64,000 nucleotides of DNA, from contig JAHEBN010000003.1 of NCBI GenBank assembly GCA_024645245.1, positions 1-64,000 on the forward strand, given 5' to 3'. The translations under genes were made by a program, and so were the position numbers. This document shows, piece by piece, positions 35,247 to 42,341 of the stretch. Positions within the stretch are counted from its first letter, which is position 1, and the number at the start of each line of letters is the position of its first letter. The notes beneath the pieces were generated by a model. It searched no databases. It was not told the DNA's origin and saw nothing but the letters and a program-made list of their open reading frames with translations. This stretch comes from Jiulongibacter sp. (GTDB lineage Bacteria > Bacteroidota > Bacteroidia > Cytophagales > Spirosomataceae).

Positions 35247-37190
35247 ATGATTCCTCAGGAAACCGTACAGCAAGTTCTGCAGGCTGCCGATGTGGTAGAT
35301 GTGATAGGCGATTTCGTTTCTCTTAAAAAAAGAGGGGCAAATATGATCGCTTGTTGCCCTTTTCACAATGAGAAAACCCCCAGTTTCTATGTATCTCCCA
35401 GCAAGCAAATTTATAAATGTTTTGGCTGTGGTAAAGGTGGTGATACGCTCCGGTTTATAATGGATCTGGAAGGGTTAAGCTATCCGGATGCTATTAAATG
35501 GCTGGCTAAAAAGTACGGAATCGAAATTATAGAAAAGGAATTTACCGATGCTGAATTGGTAGCACAAAATGAGCGGGAAAGCTTATATATTGTTCATGAA
35601 TATGCTCGGGATTTTTTCTACAAACAGTTGAATGAAAGTGAGGAAGGCCAAAGTATAGGTCTGTCGTATTTTAAAGAGCGGGGTTTTAGCAAACAGATAA
35701 TTGAACAGTTTGAGCTTGGCTATGCACCGGATAGTTATGATGCTTTAACTCAAGCCGCACTTAAAAGTGGTTACACTTTACAAACATTGGAAAAGGCCGG
35801 CCTTACGATAATCAGAGAAGGCAAGAGCCCTATTGATCGTTTCAGAGGAAGGGTGGTTTTCCCGATTCATAATGTAGCGGGTAAACCGGTGGCTTTTGGT
35901 GCAAGGGTTCTCAAGGTCGACCCCAAATCACCTAAATACCTCAATAGTCCGGAGACTGAGATATACCACAAAAGTAACCTCGTTTATGGAATTTTTCAGG
36001 CCAAAGTGGCCATGCGACGTGATGATGTATGCTATTTAGTGGAAGGATATACAGATGTTACCTCGCTACATCAGGCTGGAGTAGATAATGTGGTTGCCTC
36101 TTCCGGAACTTCTCTTACTAAAGAGCAAATTCAACTTATACGGCGTTTTTCCAGTAATATAACTATTTTATATGATGGTGACGCCGCCGGAATTCGTGCC
36201 TCTTTACGGGGTACCAGCCTGATTTTGGAAGAGGGAATGAATGTGCGTGTGGTACTTTTCCCGGATGGGGAAGACCCGGATAGCTATGTGAGGAAGGTAG
36301 GTTCTGAAGACTTTCAGAAATATATTCAGGATAATCAACAAGACTTCATTCGCTTTAAAACCGAAATATCTCTGAAGGATGTAGGTGAAGACCCCATTAA
36401 AAAAGCGGGTTTGATTACCGAGTTGGTAGAAACAATAACTTTAATTCCCGACCCGATTAAAAGAGCAGTGTTTTATCAGGAAACGGCACATTTGCTGCAA
36501 ATTGATGAACAAATTCTTTTAAATGAAGGCAATAAGATTTTAAGAAAGAAAGTCGCAGATAGAAACAGATCGGTGGGTAATCAGGTAAGTCAGCCTGATT
36601 TTGCTTCTCAAAAGGTAGCTGATTTGTTAATTGAGACTGAAAAATCAAATATCACACTTAAGGCACCAATTCAACTTCAGGAAGAAATATTTATTCGGGA
36701 TCTGGTCATTTATGGGAATGAGGTTTTAGAAAAAGATCCCGAAACAGGCACCGAGATTTCTTTGGCATCCTATATTCTGGATGAAATAACCGGAATAAAT
36801 TTTGAGACTCCAATATTGGGTACAATTATGGGAATTTGCCGAGAAATGTTTACTGAAAATCAACAGATTGATACCAGAAAATTGATTTCGCATGAAAATC
36901 AGGAAATTCAGCAATTGGTAGTTAATTGGCTATCTCCCAGATATGAATTGAGCGAAAAATGGGTTCAATATGAGATTTTTGTTCCTAAATACGTTGATCG
37001 CCTTGATGAATTGGCTTATCGAAATATTCTACGGATAAAGAAAGAGAAATTTGAAAGCGAAATGCGAATGCTGTATGAAGAACTGGGACATATCGAAGGC
37101 GAAGATGAACAAGATCAATTATTGGAGCGAATGAGCAAACTCAAAAAAATAATTATGAAATTAGCAGATGAGCTTGGTTCGGTTATATAA
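35247..37190 (+). CDS. dnaG: DNA primase
   Basis: Synthesises RNA primers at replication forks. The 647-aa protein has the N-terminal CHC2 zinc motif (Cys37, His40, Cys58, Cys61 in CCPFHNEKTPSF and YKCFGCGKGGD), the catalytic core with LGYAPDSYDALTQA and RFRGRVVFPIHN, the TOPRIM residues in YLVEGYTDV and ILYDGDAAGIRASL, and a helical C-terminal DnaB-binding region. It begins MIPQETVQQVLQAADVVDVIG, the standard start. No rpoD or rpsU is adjacent, unlike the proteobacterial macromolecular-synthesis operon. Confidence 0.97.
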   Translation: MIPQETVQQVLQAADVVDVIGDFVSLKKRGANMIACCPFHNEKTPSFYVSPSKQIYKCFGCGKGGDTLRFIMDLEGLSYPDAIKWLAKKYGIEIIEKEFTDAELVAQNERESLYIVHEYARDFFYKQLNESEEGQSIGLSYFKERGFSKQIIEQFELGYAPDSYDALTQAALKSGYTLQTLEKAGLTIIREGKSPIDRFRGRVVFPIHNVAGKPVAFGARVLKVDPKSPKYLNSPETEIYHKSNLVYGIFQAKVAMRRDDVCYLVEGYTDVTSLHQAGVDNVVASSGTSLTKEQIQLIRRFSSNITILYDGDAAGIRASLRGTSLILEEGMNVRVVLFPDGEDPDSYVRKVGSEDFQKYIQDNQQDFIRFKTEISLKDVGEDPIKKAGLITELVETITLIPDPIKRAVFYQETAHLLQIDEQILLNEGNKILRKKVADRNRSVGNQVSQPDFASQKVADLLIETEKSNITLKAPIQLQEEIFIRDLVIYGNEVLEKDPETGTEISLASYILDEITGINFETPILGTIMGICREMFTENQQIDTRKLISHENQEIQQLVVNWLSPRYELSEKWVQYEIFVPKYVDRLDELAYRNILRIKKEKFESEMRMLYEELGHIEGEDEQDQLLERMSKLKKIIMKLADELGSVI

Positions 37191-37379
37191 TTCACCTGCT
37201 AATTTAAAATGGATGATAAGTCGAAATTTCCGAAAATTTATCAATTAGCTTTTTTATAGTTACCTTTTCCTTCTTATATGTGGAGGAATAAATGCCTAAT
37301 ATAATAGTAAAAAAAATTGCTAATTATTTGTGCAATAATCAGCTAAAATATATACCATATTTGAGTTATCAAATTGATA

Positions 37380-37396
37380 CTATTGATAATCAATAG
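37380..37396. promoter_or_regulatory. 17-bp perfect palindrome upstream of a small ORF
   Basis: CTATTGAT-A-ATCAATAG, 36 nt before the small ORF at 37433, with a -7-like CATATTTG about 15 nt further upstream. It has the look of an operator for a dimeric repressor. Confidence 0.4.
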
Positions 37397-37432
37397 ATTG
37401 AAGTTTGATTAAAACCTCAAAACAATAAAATT

Positions 37433-37603
37433 ATGTTAGCCAGAGTAAGAAAAATGGAATCAGAAAGGGTTTTTGTACCCATTATAGCTTTAAGACCAAG
37501 CCGGAATAATCCATCAGAAAGTGAAAGCACATTACAGGTTATGAAAGAAAAAAATCCTTATCTCATGGATTTGATAAGGACTTTTGATTTGGAGTTAAAA
37601 TAA
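37433..37603 (+). CDS. Small unrecognised protein, 56 aa
   Basis: ATG at 37433, TAA at 37601-37603. The protein is basic at the start (MLARVRKMESERVF), has a short hydrophobic stretch (VPIIALRPS), a polar middle (NNPSESEST) and an amphipathic C-terminus (KNPYLMDLIRTFDLELK) resembling a peptide-like binding helix. No signal peptide or family is recognised. Support for it being a gene: it fills the dnaG-amn gap, has a palindrome upstream, and ends 3 nt before the convergent amn stop. Against: it is short and could be chance. Confidence 0.4.
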   Translation: MLARVRKMESERVFVPIIALRPSRNNPSESESTLQVMKEKNPYLMDLIRTFDLELK

Positions 37604-37606
37604 GTT

Positions 37607-38380
37607 TTATTCGAAACGAAGGTGTTTCACCGCTTTTCCGGAATTGGCCAGTTCATTTAGTGAATCGATTCCAATTTCCAGGTGTTTTTGTACAAAATTT
37701 GTTGTTACTTTTTTGTCACTTTGTTCTGTTTTTACTCCATCGGGTGTCATCGGATTATCCGATACCAGCAGTAGAGCACCATGTGGAATGGAATTAACGA
37801 AACCAACTATGAAAATGGTGGCAGTTTCCATATCAATGCCAAGAGCCCTGATTTCTTTCAGATATTCTTTAAATTTTTCATCGTGCTCCCACACGCGTCG
37901 GTTGGTTGTGTAAATGGTACCTGTCCAGTAGTCCATATCGTGTTTTATGATCATTTCAGATACCGAGCGTTGCAATCGGAAAGAGGGTAAAGCGGGTATT
38001 TCGGCCGGGGCATAATCATTACTCGTTCCTTCGCCACGAATTGCTGCAATAGGCAATATAAAGTCGCCCAACTCGGTTACTTTTTTAAGTCCGCCGCATT
38101 TCCCCAGAAAAAGTACTGCTTTTGGCTCAACTGCTACCAGTAAATCCATTACTGTGGCAGCTACTGCACTACCCATTCCAAAGTTTATTATGGTAATATT
38201 TCCGTGAGATGCTGTTTGCATTGCCCGGTCGCGACCTTTAATTTCAACCCCGAATTTTTCGGCAAACATCTCCACATAATTGCCAAAATTGGTTAATAAA
38301 ATATAGGGTTTAAATTCGTCAAGTGCAGTTCCGGTATATCGCGGAAGCCAGTTTTTTACTATTTCTACTTTAGTTTGCAT
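37607..38380 (-). CDS. amn: AMP nucleosidase
   Basis: Cleaves AMP to adenine and ribose 5-phosphate. The protein begins MQTKVEIVKNWLPRYTG and has the nucleoside-phosphorylase fold with LLTNFGNYVE, a glycine-rich VLFLGKCGGLK loop, the GIDMETATIF base/ribose-binding motif and LVSDNPM. It is the 257-aa Bacteroidota type rather than the 480-aa E. coli Amn. The ATG at 38380 matches this N-terminus and avoids overlap with the divergent gene; a longer start at 38527 would run into it. Confidence 0.9.
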   Translation of the reverse strand: MQTKVEIVKNWLPRYTGTALDEFKPYILLTNFGNYVEMFAEKFGVEIKGRDRAMQTASHGNITIINFGMGSAVAATVMDLLVAVEPKAVLFLGKCGGLKKVTELGDFILPIAAIRGEGTSNDYAPAEIPALPSFRLQRSVSEMIIKHDMDYWTGTIYTTNRRVWEHDEKFKEYLKEIRALGIDMETATIFIVGFVNSIPHGALLLVSDNPMTPDGVKTEQSDKKVTTNFVQKHLEIGIDSLNELANSGKAVKHLRFE

Positions 38381-38502
38381 TTGTTTTATTAGTTTGATTG
38401 ATAGAATTTGGTCTTCTGTTTCAATTTGAAAGATTCCCAAATTAATATTCGTCTGAAGCTGTTTTAAGTTAACTTTGGGATATTTCTGACCAAAATTTGC
38501 GG

Positions 38503-38952
38503 ATGCAGCCTTTAAATCTACCTTCATTCGACTGCAAAATTAAAGAAACGGATGGCAAAAACTTTATTTTTGACATTATCCGAAAAAAATATGTTGTATT
38601 AACTCCTGAAGAATGGGTAAGACAGCACATTATTAATCTATTGGTAAACCATTTAAGATATCCGCCAGGTTTAATACGGATAGAGGGGGGTCTGGTTTAT
38701 AACCAATTGCAAAAGCGGTCAGATATATTAGTTTATAATAATGCAGAACCTTATTTACTGATTGAATGTAAATCTGCAGAAGTAAGTTTAGATCAAAAAA
38801 TTGTTTCACAGGCAACCCTGTACAATAAAAGTATAAAGGCCCCGTATATGGCACTAAGCAATGGTCTCAAAACTTTTTGCATCGAAACAGATTGGGAAAA
38901 AGAAATCAGTCGACAGATTACCGAGTTTCCACCTAGTCCTTCCTTTATTTAG
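38503..38952 (+). CDS. Solitary HsdR N-terminal-like protein (PD-(D/E)XK fold)
   Basis: A 149-aa protein of the type I restriction HsdR_N_2 family. It has WVRQHIINLLVNHLRYPPGLIRIE, the acidic residue in KRSDILVY and LLIECKSAE, which together form the PD-(D/E)XK nuclease core, and the VSQATLYNKSI helix. There is no helicase domain, methylase or specificity gene nearby, so it is not a working type I restriction system. Such single-domain proteins are common in Bacteroidota chromosomes; the function is unknown. ATG 38503 is preferred over the TTG at 38497. Confidence 0.85.
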   Translation: MQPLNLPSFDCKIKETDGKNFIFDIIRKKYVVLTPEEWVRQHIINLLVNHLRYPPGLIRIEGGLVYNQLQKRSDILVYNNAEPYLLIECKSAEVSLDQKIVSQATLYNKSIKAPYMALSNGLKTFCIETDWEKEISRQITEFPPSPSFI

Positions 38953-39014
38953 GTAATTGTTCTTTTTTCGTAATTGCTTTTTTTTTAATTTTAAATATTG
39001 ATTATGAGCCTTTT

Positions 39015-39425
39015 ATGAAAAGTTTTGCTTTAGGTATAATTTTATTTCTTTACTCAACAGCTGCTCATTCACAGTCGGGTAAAGAAATAGTACGGAGTAT
39101 ATACTTTGGAGGCGGTAGCTGGAGTATTAGTCGTGAACAGCTTGTTGATTTACAGAAAGTGGTGGATGGAATTAAAAACCTGGAATTTTATGAAATTTCG
39201 GTCACTTCACATACAGATAATATAGGAGGTAAAGAATTTAATGAATACCTCTCCCACATGCGTAGCCAGACAGTTATTGATGAACTTGTCAAAATGAAAG
39301 TACCTCAGGAGACGATTAGGTACAAGGATTTTGATTTTACAGAACCTTTTTTTGATAATTCGAATTATGAGGGGCGGGCAAGAAACAGGAGGGTGGATGT
39401 GATTTTCACTCCTATTACTTTTTAG
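39015..39425 (+). CDS. Small exported OmpA-like protein
   Basis: A 136-aa protein with a signal peptide (LGIILFLYSTAAHSQ) and almost nothing but an OmpA C-terminal domain: RSIYFGGGSWSISREQ, SVTSHTDNIGGKEFNEYLS and GRARNRRVDVIF. The Asp of THTD-type loops and the Arg of RNRRVDV are present, so peptidoglycan binding is plausible. Its stop overlaps the stop of the convergent gene. Confidence 0.8.
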   Translation: MKSFALGIILFLYSTAAHSQSGKEIVRSIYFGGGSWSISREQLVDLQKVVDGIKNLEFYEISVTSHTDNIGGKEFNEYLSHMRSQTVIDELVKMKVPQETIRYKDFDFTEPFFDNSNYEGRARNRRVDVIFTPITF

Positions 39426-39946
39426 TAAAGCTGCTTAAGGGCATCCCAAAGCAGCCTTTTCTCGTTTTGATTGTTTGTTTCGATAATATCCAGTTCATCC
39501 GTAAATAAAAAATTAATCTGTTTTAATTCCTTTACCTGGTACTTGTTAAGATTTAGTTTTTGTAAGAAAACACCTCCCGCTTTTTCACCGAAAATAAGTA
39601 TGCTTTTAACGGCATTATTGTAAATGATTTCTTTAAATCCAGAGCCCTTGTAGGTGCTAAAATCAAGTAAATCTACCTTGTTATAAGATAAATTCAGGGC
39701 CATTAAAATTTTACTTAAAAATGTTCTGTTGTTCTCAGAAATGGCATACACCACAATCAGGTGATGCGTTTTCATCCGGAATATCATTGGCTCGGGCGAA
39801 GCTACTTCTACCGGTTTTTCTAAAGTGGCTTTAGCTGCTTCAGAACCATTTTCTTTACTTAATTTTTGCGGCACAATTTCATTCTTCGTTCCAATTTTAT
39901 AGAGCGTTTCCTGAGCAAAAAGATACTGTGCCAGCGAACTATTCAT
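39422..39946 (-). CDS. Unknown protein behind purA, possible Pol III psi-like
   Basis: A 174-aa protein without signal peptide or membrane helix. Residues 1-55 are polar and probably disordered; from residue 60 an alternating beta/alpha pattern follows: HHLIVVYAI, FLSKILMALNLSYNKVDLLDF, VKSILIFGEKAGG, INFLFTDELDIIETNNQNEK and RLLWDALKQLY. The order of elements and the final LW-x-x-L helix resemble DNA polymerase III subunit psi (HolD). This is a by-eye impression, not a firm assignment. The start codon immediately follows the purA stop, so it is cotranscribed with purA. Confidence 0.6.
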   Translation of the reverse strand: MNSSLAQYLFAQETLYKIGTKNEIVPQKLSKENGSEAAKATLEKPVEVASPEPMIFRMKTHHLIVVYAISENNRTFLSKILMALNLSYNKVDLLDFSTYKGSGFKEIIYNNAVKSILIFGEKAGGVFLQKLNLNKYQVKELKQINFLFTDELDIIETNNQNEKRLLWDALKQLY

Positions 39947-41212
39947 TTATCTCTTTATGGTAGATGTACGATCAGGGCCTGTAGAAACGAAAGTTATAGG
40001 TACACCAACTTCAGCTTCAATAAATAAAATGTAATCTTTTACTTCTTGTGGCAGGTCATTATAATCGCTAATTCCTTTTAATGATTTATTCCAACCCTTC
40101 ATGGTAATGTAAATAGGTTCTACCTTGGTATCTGTAAGATCAAAAGGCATTTCATCGGTCACACTTCCATCGGGAAGTTGGTATTTAGTGCAGATTTTTA
40201 TTTCCTCAAAAATATTCAACACATCCACTTTCATCATAATTAATTGAGTGGCACCATTAAGCATAACTGCGTATTTCAATGCCGGAATATCTAGCCAGCC
40301 ACATCTTCTGGCCCGACCGGTAGTAGATCCAAACTCATTGCCTTCTTTACGCATTGCCTCGCCGGTTTCTTCCATTAATTCTGTCGGGAAAGGTCCGCTT
40401 CCTACACGTGTGCAATAAGCCTTGAATATCCCATATACTTCACCGATTTTGCCTGGTGCCACTCCTAAACCAGAACAAACACCAGCTGCAGTTGTATTAG
40501 AACTGGTTACAAATGGATAAGATCCAAAGTCAATATCAAGTAATGAGCCTTGTGCTCCTTCAGCCAATACCGACTTGCCTTCCGTGAGTTTCTTATTAAT
40601 CAGGTATTCTGTTTCAGATATTACAAATCCTTTTATGAATTCGCAGGCTTCAAAAAATATCCCTTCAGCCTCGGTTAAGTCGTACTCATAATTTAGAAAA
40701 TTAAGCATTTGCTTATGTCTTTCGACCAGAGCCTGGTATTTGCTCTTAAAGTTTTCAGACAAAATATCGCCTAATCTCAGACCATGTCGGGAAACTTTGT
40801 CAGAGTAAGTAGGGCCAATGCCTTTGAGGGTTGATCCGATTTTTGAATCGCCTTTTGCTTGTTCCTGGGCGGCATCCAATAACCTGTGAGACGGTATTAT
40901 GATGGCAGTTTTTTTGCTTATAACCAGGTTTTTACGTACATCTATCGGGAACTTTGCAAGTCCTTCGATTTCTTTTTTAAATATTACCGGATCTAATACA
41001 ACACCATTACCTATAACATTTATACAATCGGTACGGAAAACACCGGATGGAATTTGGTGTAAGACATGCTTAAATCCATCGAACTCAAGTGTGTGGCCGG
41101 CGTTTGGTCCACCTTGAAACCTGGCAACCACATCGTATTCGGGAGCAAGAACGTCTACTATTTTACCTTTTCCTTCGTCGCCCCATTGTAAACCCAATAA
41201 AATATCAACCAT
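39947..41212 (-). CDS. purA: Adenylosuccinate synthetase
   Basis: GTP-dependent ligase joining IMP and aspartate on the way to AMP. The 421-aa protein has the N-terminal LLGLQWGDEGKGKIVD loop with catalytic Asp, GGPNAGHT with catalytic His, STLKGIGPTYSDK, EGAQGSLLDIDFGSYPFVTSSN and TTGRARRCGWLD. The end keeps STGPDRTSTI, the nucleotide-base contact. It follows the fur-family gene by 36 nt and precedes the unknown gene with no gap. Confidence 0.97.
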   Translation of the reverse strand: MVDILLGLQWGDEGKGKIVDVLAPEYDVVARFQGGPNAGHTLEFDGFKHVLHQIPSGVFRTDCINVIGNGVVLDPVIFKKEIEGLAKFPIDVRKNLVISKKTAIIIPSHRLLDAAQEQAKGDSKIGSTLKGIGPTYSDKVSRHGLRLGDILSENFKSKYQALVERHKQMLNFLNYEYDLTEAEGIFFEACEFIKGFVISETEYLINKKLTEGKSVLAEGAQGSLLDIDFGSYPFVTSSNTTAAGVCSGLGVAPGKIGEVYGIFKAYCTRVGSGPFPTELMEETGEAMRKEGNEFGSTTGRARRCGWLDIPALKYAVMLNGATQLIMMKVDVLNIFEEIKICTKYQLPDGSVTDEMPFDLTDTKVEPIYITMKGWNKSLKGISDYNDLPQEVKDYILFIEAEVGVPITFVSTGPDRTSTIKR

Positions 41213-41248
41213 AGTCTTAAACTATCAAAAGTATTTTTTTATTAAAAA

Positions 41249-41701
41249 TCAATTTTTGTTTTCGCAATTTTCCTTTTTGCAATTGCCGTAGAAAATAAGA
41301 GAGTGATGCATTACTTCAAAATGTAACATATCACCAACCATGTTTTGAATATTTTGAATGCGTGGATCGCAAAATTCACTAACCTTGTGGCAATCCATAC
41401 ATATCAGGTGATCATGTTGTTTGAAACCATAAGATTTTTCGTATTGTGCCATGTTTTTTCCAAACTGATGTTTGGTAACCAGGTCGCATTCTACCAATAA
41501 ATCCAAGGTATTGTATACAGTGGCACGGCTTACCTGATATTTCTTATTTTTCATAGAAATATATAAATCTTCCACATCGAAATGATCGGCACGTGAGTAG
41601 ATTTCTTCAAGTATAGCGAATCGTTCTGGAGTTTTTCTTAGTTGTTTTTTCTCCAGATAAGCATTAAAAATCTGTTTCGCAGATTCAAAATTTGACTTCA
41701 T
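41249..41701 (-). CDS. Fur-family transcriptional regulator
   Basis: A 150-aa metal- or peroxide-sensing repressor. The N-terminal winged helix (KTPERFAILEEIYSRADHFDVEDL, VSRATVYNTLDLLVECDLV) is followed by the dimerisation domain with the HDHLICMDCHKVSEF metal site, a second set of ligands in LHFEVMHHSLIFYG and the C-terminal CXXXXC pair in GNCKKENCENK. Fur, Zur and PerR cannot be separated with certainty by eye. Located directly before purA with its own -7 element. Confidence 0.9.
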   Translation of the reverse strand: MKSNFESAKQIFNAYLEKKQLRKTPERFAILEEIYSRADHFDVEDLYISMKNKKYQVSRATVYNTLDLLVECDLVTKHQFGKNMAQYEKSYGFKQHDHLICMDCHKVSEFCDPRIQNIQNMVGDMLHFEVMHHSLIFYGNCKKENCENKN

Positions 41702-41735
41702 AAGCAGTGCTCAAGGGCCACTCAGTATATTTTCA

Positions 41736-41743
41736 CAAAAATA
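41736..41743 (-). promoter_or_regulatory. -7 promoter element of the fur-purA operon
   Basis: Reverse-strand TATTTTTG matches TAnnTTTG, giving a leader of about 31 nt. Confidence 0.5.
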
Positions 41744-41783
41744 GTTCTTTTTAGACCCTAAACATCCCTGTTTTCGAATTATT

Positions 41784-42308
41784 TTAAAAATTAAGTCGTA
41801 AAGCCAAGTGACCCTTCTGGTTTAGGCCTAATTGTAAATTCATGCTTATTTTATCTGGTTTTAACTGTGAATTGTACCAGTTTACTGCGTTTTGCGTAGT
41901 TTCATTGGAAGACTCTACCATGGAAAGGCCAGTGACGAAGAATGCAAGTCCACCCAATAGTTCAGGTAAGTTTCTTTTGGTGTATGGATAAATAACTCCG
42001 TCAATTTCAGCTTCCATCGGAATGCCCTTTATGGCATCGTAAGCCAGGTATATTCCTCCTGCTGCAACTAATGGTCCGATAGGTAATATAATCCTGGATA
42101 TCGTGTTCTTTCTACTCCATTTTTTGCTGGTCTTAAGCATTTCAGCAAACTGATACTTAAAGATTTGGTTGCCATGCAGATATACTTTAGATGTGAAAAG
42201 TTTTCTTTCACAATACAGACTGTCGGAATTGATTTTTTGGGCCAGCGAAAATTTCGAAAGCGTGAAGAAAGCAATTAAGGCGAATAAAAATTTGATAGGT
42301 TTGGTCAT
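41784..42308 (-). CDS. Exported protein of unknown function
   Basis: A 174-aa protein with a signal peptide (FLFALIAFFTLSKFSLAQ). The mature part has a short basic segment (FAEMLKTSKKWSRKNT), two hydrophobic stretches (IILPIGPLVAAGGIYLAYDAI and LLGGLAFFVTGLSMV) and a C-terminal beta strand ending in Phe (QLGLNQKGHLALRLNF). The layout suggests a small envelope protein. No family is recognised. It lies 33 nt after the RelA/SpoT gene on the same strand and may be cotranscribed. Confidence 0.7.
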   Translation of the reverse strand: MTKPIKFLFALIAFFTLSKFSLAQKINSDSLYCERKLFTSKVYLHGNQIFKYQFAEMLKTSKKWSRKNTISRIILPIGPLVAAGGIYLAYDAIKGIPMEAEIDGVIYPYTKRNLPELLGGLAFFVTGLSMVESSNETTQNAVNWYNSQLKPDKISMNLQLGLNQKGHLALRLNF

Positions 42309-42341
42309 TTAAGTTCAAACATAAGCTAAAACTTGAAAAAT

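Noticed and set aside
38381-38527. Longer AMP nucleosidase with a start at 38527
   Set aside because: It would overlap the divergent HsdR_N-like gene and add about 49 residues not seen at the N-terminus of this family.
38503-38952. Type I restriction-modification system
   Set aside because: Only an HsdR_N-like domain is present; no helicase, HsdM or HsdS genes lie nearby.
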